NCBI RefSeq assembly: GCF_016741935.1
Contig: NZ_JAERRG010000009.1
Span: 186,001 to 250,000, forward strand
DNA: 64,000 bases
Source of the DNA: Streptomyces endocoffeicus
Lineage (GTDB): Bacteria > Actinomycetota > Actinomycetes > Streptomycetales > Streptomycetaceae
Direction of reading: 5' to 3'
Under the pieces are notes generated by a model. The model saw only the letters and a list, made by a program, of their open reading frames with translations, was not told the origin of the DNA and did not search any database. Shown piece by piece: positions 8,117 through 16,950 of this stretch. The translations under genes and the position numbers were made by a program. Each line of letters opens with the position of its first letter. The stretch's first letter is position 1.

Positions 8117-9646
8117 TCACTGGTCTGGCGACTGCTGGGGCGACGTCTGCTGAGAGCGCTGGGTCCCCTTGCGGAAGGCGCCGGCGAGGTTGGTGTTGAC
8201 CGCCGTCGGCCTCCCAGCGGCTGCTTGTGGGCCTGCCTCATCAGAGGGGTCGGGGAGACTCACGGCGGGCGGGCGGACCGGAAGCCGCGGCCGGCCCGGC
8301 GCCTCCGCCGGAACCTCCGGGGTAGCGGAGTCGGACATCGTCTGTCGGCTCCGCCTGGGCAGCCCGCTGACCGTGGTGCCCGCGTGCGCGGTCGCCGGGG
8401 CCGACGGCGGACTCGATGGGCGGTGAGGAGTGCTCGCCGGCCCAGCCAGCACCAGCACAGGATCGGGCTCGACCTGCGTGAGCAGAGCCCGCGGAATGAC
8501 GACGCGCGCGGTCGTCCCACCGGGGGAATTCCGGTTGAGGGTGACATGGATACCGTGCCGCGCTCTGAGCATCCCGACGACCAGCAGCCCGATCCGCCCG
8601 TCCTCCAGCTGTTCACGGATATCGACGCTTTCCGGGGCGGCGAGCAGCCTGTTCATCGCCTCGCGCATGTGCATCGGCATGGGCCGGGCACGGTCGACGA
8701 CTTCGATGACCAGACCCTCGGGAACGAGTTCGACCGCCAGTTCCACCGATGTGGCCGGGTCGGAGAACTCGGTCGCGTTCTCCGTGAGCTCCGCCAGCAG
8801 ATGCGTGACATCGGGGGCGACATGGCCGGGCAGGGCCAGTACGGCATCGGTGGAGCCGGGCACCACCCGGGCGCGCTCGTACTGCTCGATCGCCTGGATC
8901 GCTGCACGGATCACGTTCGTCATGGTCACGGGGTGACGTACCGTGCTGGCGGACTCGCCTCCCAGAATGGCCAGGCTTTCGACCAGACGACGCAGCCTCA
9001 CCGCGAAGTTGTCAATCCGGAAGACCTTGTTCAGCAGGCCCGCGGACTTGATGTGATTCTGCACTTCCTCCAGCGCGTCCAGTAGGCGCACGACCAGCGC
9101 ATGCTCCCGCCGGGCGATGTGACGGAACATCTCATGGAGCACCGCCAGCCGCGACCGCTCATGAGCCTGGATCACCGCGCACACCACCTGCTCTTGCAAC
9201 TGGGCGAGGGTGGTACGAACGTCGTCGAAGGGACCGCCGTCCTGGGAAACGACTTGCTGCGGAGGCGCAGACGGGCTACCTCCACGTTGCAGGTCCTCCG
9301 CCACCATCCGCACCGCGAGGCTCACCGAGTGCACAGCGGTAACCAGTTCCTCCGCCGACTGGTTCTGGCCCCGGCACACAGCCCCAGCCGCGGCCATGGC
9401 CCGCCACAGCCCCACACCCACGGCCGCCGCGACACCGCATCCGGCCCAGATCGCCAGTGTCCCGGCCGGGACGAGCTCCACCTGCCAGGCGACACATGCC
9501 GCGGCCCAGGACACCGCCACGACCATCAGCGGTACGACCACAGCCGCCCGAACCTGCTGGTAGACGACCTGCTCGGCCGGTGAACGGCGGCGACGGCCAC
9601 GCCGGTGAGCGCCCAGTCGGGCGGACGACGCACGATGGTCAGGCAT
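8117..9646 (-). CDS. cvnA: Conservon sensor, histidine-kinase-like membrane ATPase CvnA
   Basis: A 509-residue protein from the ATG at 9646 (AAGGAA upstream); a 15-codon longer start exists at 9691. Two membrane helices lie at about 33-54 and 61-82, with no large extracellular loop. A helical dimerisation region follows, with HIARREHALVVRLLDALEEV but no clear phospho-His box, then a GHKL ATPase domain with N-box ELTENATEFSDP and a GLLVVGMLRARHG lid. The Pro-rich tail of about 110 residues is disordered. It is the first gene of the conservon operon, divergent from a methyltransferase remnant. Confidence 0.9.
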   Translation of the reverse strand: MPDHRASSARLGAHRRGRRRRSPAEQVVYQQVRAAVVVPLMVVAVSWAAACVAWQVELVPAGTLAIWAGCGVAAAVGVGLWRAMAAAGAVCRGQNQSAEELVTAVHSVSLAVRMVAEDLQRGGSPSAPPQQVVSQDGGPFDDVRTTLAQLQEQVVCAVIQAHERSRLAVLHEMFRHIARREHALVVRLLDALEEVQNHIKSAGLLNKVFRIDNFAVRLRRLVESLAILGGESASTVRHPVTMTNVIRAAIQAIEQYERARVVPGSTDAVLALPGHVAPDVTHLLAELTENATEFSDPATSVELAVELVPEGLVIEVVDRARPMPMHMREAMNRLLAAPESVDIREQLEDGRIGLLVVGMLRARHGIHVTLNRNSPGGTTARVVIPRALLTQVEPDPVLVLAGPASTPHRPSSPPSAPATAHAGTTVSGLPRRSRQTMSDSATPEVPAEAPGRPRLPVRPPAVSLPDPSDEAGPQAAAGRPTAVNTNLAGAFRKGTQRSQQTSPQQSPDQ

Positions 9647-9866
9647 GAAATTCCTTGGAAATGCGGCAGGAAAGGGCGAGGGAGGGACCACCGGTGACGA
9701 GGCCGCGACCGACGGGGAACGGATAGCGGTCTGAGCGTCGCCGATGGCCCCGGTCTAGTGGGGGCGCGGTCCCGTCACACCCACGGCCAGCCACCGCGAC
9801 GGGGCGGTCGAGCCCCGCACGGCAGCATCTTGCAGATCGCAGGTGAGTCCCCTGGGAGCGGCTGGT

Positions 9867-10031
9867 GCGGTTTCCGGCGGTTGTGACTATCTGCGGGACG
9901 AGCGGCTGTACCAATTCGACCGTCACACGGTCGATCACACCGTGGTCGCTTCCCCCGAGCCAATAGTCATGGATTCGGGCTTTATTCGACCTCACAACGC
10001 TCGCGTCGGTCGACTCAGCAACTTCGGTCAC
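9867..10031 (-). pseudogene. N-terminal fragment of an S-adenosylmethionine methyltransferase (DUF574 type)
   Basis: The GTG at 10031 (upstream GGGGG) opens a frame reading SNKARIHDYWLGGSDH, then DRVTVELVQPLVP and AGNR, the signature start of the large Streptomyces SAM-methyltransferase family (consensus R-x-YDY-LGG-x-N-x-x-xDR). After AGNR homology stops and the frame becomes Arg/Cys-rich. About 55 of some 270 residues remain. It lies 220 bp upstream of cvnA, which now uses the space between them as its promoter region. An intact member of a similar family is at 40979..41776. Confidence 0.65.
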
Positions 10032-10268
10032 ATCAACCCCCTATCAACCGATCGAATTTGTCCTAAGTTGATGCCAGCCAGACCGATGGCCGAATGGCGC
10101 GCAGGGCACACCAGAATGTCCACAGCACAGTTGGGACCTGCGGAAGCCCAGGTAAGCACGATTTCGCGCCGGAGAGGGAGTCCACGAGGGGTTCAAAGGG
10201 TCCGCGGGGGGTTCATGGGGGTTCACGGGATAGCCACACAGATGGCGTTGACCCACTACAGTCTGTTC

Positions 10269-11681
10269 ATGGCCACAAGCAGTACGGGCGACAGCGAGGA
10301 CACCGGCGTGCGTGCGGGCAACACTGATCTGGTAGCTGCGATGGAACAGGCAGGACTATCAAACAAGGCACTGGCCCAGGAAGTCCGCACTCTAGGGGCG
10401 GAGCGAGGACTGACGCTCAAGTGCACACACACCACCGTCAAGCGCTGGCGAGCTGGGGTCCTCGGCTACTCTGTACCGCCCGAACTCATCGCCGAGGCAC
10501 TGTCGCGGAGGCTTGGACGCATCATCACCACGGCAGACATTGGACTGGCCTCAGCTGGCAGGCTGGACCCGAAGTTAGGGCTTGGCGGTCCTTCCTCTCC
10601 CCAGGAAGTGGCCAGAACCGCTGCTGTCTTATGGGGAGATGGCATTGACGAGGACGGCCTCCGCTTGCCCGCCATTCCAGTAGAGAGCTTGGCCGCCCCC
10701 GTTTTGCGATGGCTGATCGCCCGGCCAGCTGCCCCTCCAGAGAACGTAGGCATTGGCCGGCAAGTCCGCCGCGCTGACGTAGCGCGGGTACGTGCCACCA
10801 GCGAATGGTACGCCGCTGTCGACAATCAGTTCGGAGGCGGCGCGGCCCGCGCTGTAGTCATGAGCTATTTGCGCTCCGATTTGCTGCCTCTGCTGCGCGG
10901 TACGTACACCGCCGCAGTCGGACGCGAGTTATTCTCAGCGGCAGCAGTAGCTACGCACCGTACGGCGCACCTCGCTTATGACACGGGACGGCACAGCCTC
11001 GCCCGACGCTACCTGCTTCTCGCCGTCGACATGGCTCACCAGGCTGCCGACCGCCCGTTGGCAGCGAAAATTCTCGGCACGCTTGCCCATCAGGCCATCT
11101 TCCTCGGAAATTACCGTGAAGCGCTGGACATTCTCCATGCCGCTATCCAAGGCGCGGGAACCAAAGCGAGCCCAGTCGGCCGCGCTGCACTGCACGCGGT
11201 TGAAGCACGCGCTTACGCCGCTATAGGCGATGCACGTTTAACATCCGCAGCCCTCAAGAAGGCGGAGATCCACTATTCATCAGGAAACCTGACGAATGAG
11301 CCGGAATGGCTTCAGTATTTCAATAGCGCTGAACTCTTTGATGAATTCGGGCACTGTTTTACCGCGCTAGGGAACGGCAGGGAGGCTCAACGATACGCGA
11401 CTGCCGCATTGCGTTCACGGAACTTTGACAAATACGCCAGGAGCACTGTTTTCACTCGCTTCGTCCTGGCGAATGCGTACCTCGACGAGGGGGAAGTGGA
11501 GCAGGCGTGCGCTGTTGCATCGACCGCGTTTCCAGCTCTCGCCGATATTAGGTCGGTTCGCACACGAACCTATCTTGAAAAATTCCAGGACAGATTAGTA
11601 GCATTTCGCCGAGTTTCCGCCGTAAAGGTATTCAATAGCCGAGCTAAGACTGTGCTTGCGCCCGAGGATTTGCCGGGTTGA
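10269..11681 (+). CDS. Large regulatory protein with HTH-like N-terminus and TPR-like helical body
   Basis: The frame is open from 9843, but coding character begins at MATSSTGDSEDTG (10269), giving 470 residues. Residues about 15-75 (NTDLVAAMEQAGLSNKALAQ and HTTVKRWRAG) look like an HTH of the kind that starts many Streptomyces XRE/TPR regulators. Residues about 170-460 are helical repeats (LAYDTGRHSLARRYLLLAVD, LGNYREALDIL). This layout resembles NsdA-type proteins that act on differentiation and antibiotic production, but identity is not established. A possible TTGACC -35 element starts about 22 nt upstream of the start, so a leaderless or very short-leader mRNA is possible. Confidence 0.65.
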   Translation: MATSSTGDSEDTGVRAGNTDLVAAMEQAGLSNKALAQEVRTLGAERGLTLKCTHTTVKRWRAGVLGYSVPPELIAEALSRRLGRIITTADIGLASAGRLDPKLGLGGPSSPQEVARTAAVLWGDGIDEDGLRLPAIPVESLAAPVLRWLIARPAAPPENVGIGRQVRRADVARVRATSEWYAAVDNQFGGGAARAVVMSYLRSDLLPLLRGTYTAAVGRELFSAAAVATHRTAHLAYDTGRHSLARRYLLLAVDMAHQAADRPLAAKILGTLAHQAIFLGNYREALDILHAAIQGAGTKASPVGRAALHAVEARAYAAIGDARLTSAALKKAEIHYSSGNLTNEPEWLQYFNSAELFDEFGHCFTALGNGREAQRYATAALRSRNFDKYARSTVFTRFVLANAYLDEGEVEQACAVASTAFPALADIRSVRTRTYLEKFQDRLVAFRRVSAVKVFNSRAKTVLAPEDLPG

Positions 11682-11709
11682 GAGCAAATACACGATAGGG
11701 TGCGCTGTT

Positions 11710-12207
11710 ATGGTAGAAATCACTCCCGAGCTGCGGGCTCGGACCTATGCCGTACTCGCATCGTTCACTTCGTCGCAGCCGGACCGTGCGGGTGCCATAC
11801 GCCTGGCATGCGATCTTCTGGCCGCTGGCGAGGACCGCGAAAGCGTGGTTGAGGTAGCGATACAGAACGCCAACACTTGGGATGACCGTGATGCTAGGAC
11901 AGCTATACGGGATATGCTCAATGACCTCGGATGCAATCCCGAACTATCAGATACTGCCCGTACCATGACCAGCGAAGTTCTCACACTTGTCGTTGCTGAA
12001 GAACTCGATCCGATGGTGGGAATGAATGCTCTTGCCAAGATCGACCTTGATGATGAATGCATCCGTGCCTTCACTGTAGAGGTCTGGCCTTCCCTCGAAT
12101 ACAGGGATTCTCATGAGGATGAGGGGCCCAAGCGTCTGGAGGCGTATATTCGCAAGGCTGCTGCGCGCGTACTACCTGCACTCTGCGCCGGCTCGCGATC
12201 GGGCTGA
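11710..12207 (+). CDS. Conserved hypothetical acidic protein
   Basis: The ATG at 11710 gives 165 residues (MVEITPELRART), acidic and mostly helical, with no membrane segment or metal motif that I recognise. It lies 28 bp downstream of the large regulator and ends before a GC-rich hairpin, so the two probably form one transcript. An immunity/accessory-type helical fold is suggested by the repeated Leu/Asp/Glu pattern, but no function can be assigned. Confidence 0.6.
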   Translation: MVEITPELRARTYAVLASFTSSQPDRAGAIRLACDLLAAGEDRESVVEVAIQNANTWDDRDARTAIRDMLNDLGCNPELSDTARTMTSEVLTLVVAEELDPMVGMNALAKIDLDDECIRAFTVEVWPSLEYRDSHEDEGPKRLEAYIRKAAARVLPALCAGSRSG

Positions 12208-12287
12208 GTAGATGTTTCTCCCTAGGCGGTGTTGGCCTTTGATCTGCCGATTTATTCGTGTGGGTGCCTGGGAAGAATGCGATTGTG

Positions 12288-12318
12288 GCGGTGGCCCCGT
12301 CGGAGGCGGGGCCACCGC
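12288..12318 (+). terminator. GC-rich terminator hairpin
   Basis: The perfect 12-bp arms GCGGTGGCCCCG and CGGGGCCACCGC are separated by 7 nt, 80 bp after the stop at 12207. There is no T-tract, as is usual in Streptomyces. It probably ends the two-gene transcript of 10269..12207 and insulates the kinase gene downstream. Confidence 0.75.
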
Positions 12319-12540
12319 GTGAGCGTTGAGGGCGTGATGACGGCGGTGGTGAGCCCAGCCCGGCGTGAAGCGGTGGTGCAGGAGACTGCGGGTCAGCTGT
12401 CGCTGAGTCGGGGTGTCGGTGAGGGCTCCAACCTGCAATAACTTAGAGGTGAGTGTCCATCTGTTCAGTCTCACTGTTGCGTAAGAGCGGGTGCCGACCG
12501 GTACCGTACGCCACAGGACACCCGACAGAACGGACGGCCG

Positions 12541-13446
12541 GTGGAACAGCACATTCTCCCTGCATTCACAGGGGAACGGGCTTTAGAGACAGCCGCTACG
12601 ATCTGTGATCGGCTCGGCCTCGAAACAGCCGGTATGGAAGTCATCCAGCCACCAGCTGACAACGCTGTGGTGGCTATCCCGCAGGCCGGAGTCGTCGCTC
12701 GCATTGGAGCTGATGGCACTCATCGTGATCGTCTTTCCACTGAGTTGGATGTTGCTCGATGGCTCGACAGATGCGGTGTTCCGGTTGTACGACCGTTCGA
12801 TGAGTTGCCTCAACTAATTGGGTGCCACGGCCGTATAGTCACCTGGTGGGAACTCATCAACTCACGACGCTCTGGCAAACCGTCACAGCTTGCCATCCTC
12901 CTGCGCTCGCTGCACTGCCAAACTCCCCCATGGCCCTCTAGCCTATCCACTCTCGACCCGTGGACACGCATCCCCGAACACATCGACGCCGCCACTGGCA
13001 TCCCCCCGGAAGACCGCCATTTCCTACGTCGTCATCTAAGGGAACTCCAAACTGAGTGGGAATCCCTGAGTGCCATGTGGCCGGAATCGTTCATTCACGG
13101 AGACGCTCACACCGGAAATACCCTCGACTTGGGCGGCGGACAAGCGGTCCTCCTGGACTTTGAACGCGCTGCAGTCGGACCGGCTAGCTGGGATACTGCG
13201 GTCGCAGTTGCCTACCACCAGATCGGGTGGTACGACGACGACACATACGCAACCTACGCTAATGCGTATGGGTCGGACCCTGCGAACGACCACGAAATGG
13301 ACCTGCTAGTCCGTATCCGGCTGTTGAGGATGACTGCATGGTACGCGTCTCGCACAAATCGTGAGCCATCTGCTGTGGAGAACGTGCGCCATCGCATCGA
13401 ATCACTCCGAGATCCCAGAATTCCTAAACAATGGGTTCCTGGGTAG
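12541..13446 (+). CDS. Aminoglycoside phosphotransferase (APH)-family kinase
   Basis: A 301-residue protein with a GTG start. HGDAHTGN (186-193) is the Brenner-type catalytic loop with Asp188 as base and Asn193 as metal ligand. LLDFERAAVGPASWD provides the DFG-equivalent Asp. The N-lobe VVAIPQAGVVARIG is short. The C-terminal helical region ends in RIRLLRMTAWYASR. APH-fold proteins phosphorylate antibiotics, choline, homoserine or sugars; nothing here fixes the substrate. Similar kinases often accompany XRE/TPR regulators in Streptomyces, so a signalling or metabolic role is as likely as resistance. Confidence 0.85.
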   Translation: MEQHILPAFTGERALETAATICDRLGLETAGMEVIQPPADNAVVAIPQAGVVARIGADGTHRDRLSTELDVARWLDRCGVPVVRPFDELPQLIGCHGRIVTWWELINSRRSGKPSQLAILLRSLHCQTPPWPSSLSTLDPWTRIPEHIDAATGIPPEDRHFLRRHLRELQTEWESLSAMWPESFIHGDAHTGNTLDLGGGQAVLLDFERAAVGPASWDTAVAVAYHQIGWYDDDTYATYANAYGSDPANDHEMDLLVRIRLLRMTAWYASRTNREPSAVENVRHRIESLRDPRIPKQWVPG

Positions 13447-13954
13447 GCGGTGTTCATACAGGAGCCAAGGCAACAAGCATCCAATCTCTTCCCCGCTACA
13501 GCCCTGACTCGAGGCGGCGACGCTCGACTACGTCAACGCGGCCGGCGCCGGACGAGGAAGGCCGACTGAGGGGCGCCCCGGTTGGTGGGTGACACACCGT
13601 GATTGCCATGCCCCTCGTGCGCGGGGACAGGTCCGTCCACCTCGCCCTCGTAGTCGAGTCGGCGGAACTTCGTGTCGCAGTTGGTCCGCAGAGCGATGCC
13701 CGCCTTCACGAACTCTTCGACCCGTGCGCGACGGTCGTCCGGGCGACTTCGGGCCGGGCACCGTCCTACTCGTTGAGGACCACGCCCTGTGCGAAGACGG
13801 CGAGGACCGTGGCGAACTGATGCTCACCTTCTCGCCCTCGCTCAACCCGCACGTCCTGGGCGCCTTCGCTTCGCCGATCGCGGAAGCCATCCGCGCCGGT
13901 CCTCCGGAACGCCTGAGCGCCTGCCGTCCGCGCCCGCGACGGCCGCGGTTGTTC
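13447..13954. other. About 500 bp of degenerate sequence without an intact gene
   Basis: The minus strand carries a short readable stretch around 13640-13740 (VEEFVKAGIALRTNCDTKFR, then RRLDYEGEVDG) ending near 13535. The plus strand has VLLVEDHALCEDGEDRGELM around 13760-13820. Both look like fragments of real proteins without starts. I do not recognise either family. Confidence 0.4.
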
Positions 13955-14314
13955 CTATGCTGCGAGCCGCAGATGCATCGTCGCGCTCTGGCTCCAGTCC
14001 GGAATCGTGTCGACGTACTCCCAGAATGCTCTGCTCTTGGGTGCGTGGCGGGAGTGAGCGGCGACGTGGTGAGGCGGTTTCCCGCTATGCAGGGCGGCCT
14101 GGATGAAGCCACGGCGCATGGAGTGGCCGGTGATGCGACGGCCCTTCTGCAGAGCCTTGCGCAGGGCACGGCGCCAGTTGGTGAGGGTGTCGTTCGCCTC
14201 GGCCTCGGTCTCGGTCTCGGTCTCGGCGGCGGCCGCGGTGACCGCCTTTTCTCGGGTCGCCCAGACCTCGGCGATCTCGTCCTCGTGCTCCTTCTTGATG
14301 AGTCCGGCCGCTGA
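13955..14314 (-). pseudogene. C-terminal fragment of a tyrosine recombinase/integrase
   Basis: The minus-strand frame ending at TAG (13957-13955) reads LTNWRRALRKALQKGRRITG, then HSMRRGFIQAALHSG, HHVAAHSRHAPKSRAFWEYV and DTIPDWSQ. HSMRRG matches the H-x-x-R box of phage-type integrases, and WEYV supplies a candidate nucleophilic Tyr. Before it lies an Ala/Glu/Thr-rich insert (repeated ETET). Only about 115 residues remain; the N-terminal DNA-binding and first catalytic Arg regions are missing. It signals a former integrative element. Confidence 0.7.
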
Positions 14315-14872
14315 CGACCTCGCCGGGGATCAGACACAGCGGGTCCTACAGGAACTGCGGTTGATCTCTGACGGCGGCTTGGCGCTCCTCTACGCACTCG
14401 CGCCCTTTGGCGGCGCCCGCCTCCAGTGCATCGACATGGCCGTGGGGGATTCAGACCTGGTCGAGGTCGGCATGACCCCACGGGATGTCGTCACCGTCAG
14501 CCGCTCCCTGCGTACTGGTGCCTCCGGCCACGTGATCCTTGCCTACCTGCCTACGGCCATACAGAGAAGAGTCCTTGCCGAACCGGTCGTCGAGGAGGCG
14601 GGCCCCGGCGTCATCACCGGCAACGCCGAGTTGCTGGCATCGCTGGTCGACATCCGCGACCAGGGCTACGCCACGGGCACATGCCGCGGTGGAACTCCGT
14701 CGCCGCACCGGTGATGTGGCAGGACTCCATCATGGGCTCCGTACTGCTCCTCAAACCCTCGGATCGCATGCCTGTCGCACCCCCGAAATTCATCGAAGCG
14801 ACCAAGGATGCCGCCGCTCAGCTCAGCCGAGCTGACAGCACGTGGCCATCTGCCGCAGCGCAGAGCGCATGA
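14314..14872 (+). pseudogene. Frameshifted C-terminal domain of an IclR-family regulator
   Basis: From about 14314 the plus strand encodes an IclR effector domain: GGARLQCIDM, TGASGHVILAYLPTAIQRRV and LVDIRDQGYATG. Near 14685 the homology moves to another frame, which continues PRWNSVAAPVMWQDSIMGSV and LLLKPSDRMP before a stop at 14872. The HTH half is absent and the break coincides with the integrase fragment on the other strand. It is the complement of what is duplicated at the left edge of the window, though the two need not derive from the same gene. Confidence 0.7.
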
Positions 14873-15021
14873 TCTACACGAGTAGCACGGCCTGATCACA
14901 GACCAGCCGTGGCACCAACTCCGACCTCATGATGGAGCGGCCCCTCAGTCCGAGGAGACCGCTCCGTCATGAGCCCCGGTACGGGGGCGACACGAGGAAG
15001 GCCGTCGTAGCGCAGCTTCCG

Positions 15022-15240
15022 CTACAAGTCGCCGTCGAGCGTTCCGGTCTTGATCCCGGTTATGAACTGGGCCCAGGCCGCTGCGGAGAAGTGGCAGATA
15101 GGGCCGCTTGGGTCTTTGGAGTCACGTACAGCCATCTCGCCGCTGAGGTGGGCTCCTTCGACGCATTCAGCGCCCTGGTTGTTGCTGTAGCTGGACTTGA
15201 ACCAGGCAGCGCTGGTCAGGCCGTCAGCCGTGGTGGTCAT
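15022..15240 (-). CDS. DUF397 small protein
   Basis: The ATG at 15240 (MTTTADGLTSAAWFKSSYSN) gives 72 residues with the DUF397 signature W-x-KSSYS-N, ECVE, VRDSKDP and the closing WAQFITGIKTG. It begins just after the stop of the XRE gene at 15246 and is co-transcribed with it. DUF397 proteins almost always pair with DUF5753-type XRE regulators (WhiJ-like systems), and their proposed role is to modulate the regulator. Confidence 0.9.
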   Translation of the reverse strand: MTTTADGLTSAAWFKSSYSNNQGAECVEGAHLSGEMAVRDSKDPSGPICHFSAAAWAQFITGIKTGTLDGDL

Positions 15241-15245
15241 CGGTA

Positions 15246-16124
15246 TCAGAACTCCTTGCTTGCTTTCTTGATCATACTCAGGGACTCTTGCGCCCCGGGA
15301 GCGAGCGCTTCCAGCTCGTTGAACACTTCCTCGTATCGGTGGACGTCTGTCTCGCGTCGTATGACCCATGTGTCGGCCAGGTTTTCCAGGTAGACGATGG
15401 GCTTGAGGACGCGGTCCGGGAACTGCAGCACGCTGAAGGAGCCGTTCATCCCATCGTGCTCGCCGGCCTCGAACGGGACGACCTGGACACGGACATTGGT
15501 CCACGAGGCGACCTTTGCGATGTGAGCGAGCTGCTCCCGCATGACGGTTTCGTTGCCCACTCGTCGGCGCAGTACGGCCTCGTTGATCACGGCCGTGAGC
15601 CGGAGGGGCGCCCTCTTGCGGGTCAGCACCTCCTGTCGCGCCATGCGCACCGCAACCAGCCTGTCGATCTCCTCCGGGCTGAGCCCTTCGTGGGCGCGCT
15701 GGTGGATCACACGGACGTATGCCTCAGTCTGGAGTAGACCCGGCACGAACTCTGATTGGTAGGTATGCAGTGTGGCCGCCGTAGCTTCCAGTCCCAGAAA
15801 TGCGCGGAACTGGGGCCTGACGGCTGGCCTGTACTTCGATGAGTTCCACCAGTCCTTCTTGGTCTTGGTGACCTCGGCGTAGCCCTTGAGGATGGCGAGC
15901 GTCTCGTCGTCGGCCTGGTAGATCTTGCACAGCGCGATGACATCGGCGGGCTCGACCATGCCGTTCTCCGCCGACTCCAGACGGTTGAGCTTGGATGGAC
16001 TCCACACGAGCGTCCTGACGACGTCGCCCGCCTTCACTCCTGCCTCCAGCCGGAGTTGACGCAGCTCGCTGGCGAGGTGGAGACGGCACAGGGCAGGCGT
16101 GGCCGACTCGATGTCCTCGATCAT
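15246..16124 (-). CDS. XRE-family regulator with DUF5753 domain (WhiJ-like)
   Basis: The ATG at 16124 (MIEDIES) is preferred over the GTG at 16142 because GGGAGAGGGAA falls between them. The 292 residues comprise an N-terminal HTH (KAGDVVRTLVWSPSKLNRLE) and a C-terminal DUF5753 domain with EFVPGLLQTEAYVRVI, RQEVLTRKRAPLRLTAVINE and VQVVPFEAGEHDGMNGSFSV. Together with DUF397 downstream and the RsbW-like ATPase divergently upstream it forms an abaA/whiJ-type locus, known from S. coelicolor to influence development and antibiotic production. Confidence 0.92.
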   Translation of the reverse strand: MIEDIESATPALCRLHLASELRQLRLEAGVKAGDVVRTLVWSPSKLNRLESAENGMVEPADVIALCKIYQADDETLAILKGYAEVTKTKKDWWNSSKYRPAVRPQFRAFLGLEATAATLHTYQSEFVPGLLQTEAYVRVIHQRAHEGLSPEEIDRLVAVRMARQEVLTRKRAPLRLTAVINEAVLRRRVGNETVMREQLAHIAKVASWTNVRVQVVPFEAGEHDGMNGSFSVLQFPDRVLKPIVYLENLADTWVIRRETDVHRYEEVFNELEALAPGAQESLSMIKKASKEF

Positions 16125-16261
16125 GCGATTCCCTCTCCCCACGTTAAGCAGTGTGTCGGCCCGTGTTCCGCGCTGACAAGAAACTTCTGCGACAGAGCGA
16201 GATTATCCCGGTGTCACGCGAACACCACCAACAACGAACGGCCGTTCCCTACAGAATCTTT

Positions 16262-16279
16262 TCAGCAGAATTCTGCTGA
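16262..16279. promoter_or_regulatory. 18-bp perfect palindrome, candidate XRE operator
   Basis: TCAGCAGAATTCTGCTGA is perfectly palindromic and lies in the divergent region between the XRE gene (start 16124) and the ATPase gene (start 16540). AT-rich flanks, unusual here, suggest a promoter. It is the natural candidate for binding by the XRE protein. Confidence 0.55.
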
Positions 16280-16539
16280 CAGCTTTTCACGGAAACCATT
16301 CTGGTGGCATGCTGAACGCGTTGCACACGCAGAGCGCCGGGACCAGTCGTCTGCGTGACGGTCGTCGAGGAGTCGCGTGTGCAACATCAGTCGCACCCCT
16401 CGATGGCAAGGACTGGGCGATGGTGATTGCACGGCATTCAGCGGTTGGACCTCGCGGCCGCCAGTTATCGGCCCTGCCGCCTCGCGTCCCCGCCATGACC
16501 ACGGAGCGACGCTCATGCACGGGATCTGAGGAGACATCC

Positions 16540-16950
16540 ATGGTCCTACCTCGCCGCGAGCCCTCAAGCGCCTGGATCCCGGCCCATCCGCGAGAGGTGG
16601 GAGGGGTTCGCAAACTGACAGAGTCCGTCCTCAGCGGCTGGCGCATCCCGGAGAGCGTCGTGTACGTGGCTCAGGTGCTGGTGAGCGAGGTTTTCACCAA
16701 CGCCGTCCGCCATGGGGACGGGGAGGACATCAGCGTTGCCTTCTCCTATGCCGAGGACGAGGTACGCATCGAGGTAGGCGACGGCTCCCCCGGAGTGCCC
16801 AAGCTGATGGAGCCAGACCTGGACAGCGAGCACGGTCGAGGCATGGACATCGTGTCCAAGCTCGCCAAGGAGTGGGGGGTCAGTAGCGGCGGCATGACGA
16901 CGTGGTTCACGATCCCGGCTGCCGAGGTGATCGCGTGGGACGTGGCCTGA
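16540..16950 (+). CDS. RsbW-like (anti-sigma/HATPase_c_2) ATP-binding protein
   Basis: The ATG at 16540 is chosen for its RBS (GAGGAGA) although the frame is open from 16309. The 136 residues show the GHKL Bergerat fold: N-box SEVFTNAVRHG, G1 VGDGSPGVP and G2 HGRGMDIVSKLA. In Streptomyces such stand-alone kinases are anti-sigma factors or AbaA-type partners of XRE/DUF397 pairs. The location opposite such a pair supports the latter. Confidence 0.85.
   Translation: MVLPRREPSSAWIPAHPREVGGVRKLTESVLSGWRIPESVVYVAQVLVSEVFTNAVRHGDGEDISVAFSYAEDEVRIEVGDGSPGVPKLMEPDLDSEHGRGMDIVSKLAKEWGVSSGGMTTWFTIPAAEVIAWDVA

Noticed and set aside
13528..14481. 317-residue minus-strand open frame
   Set aside because: It is a shadow; the real homology on that strand (integrase C-terminus) is in another frame.
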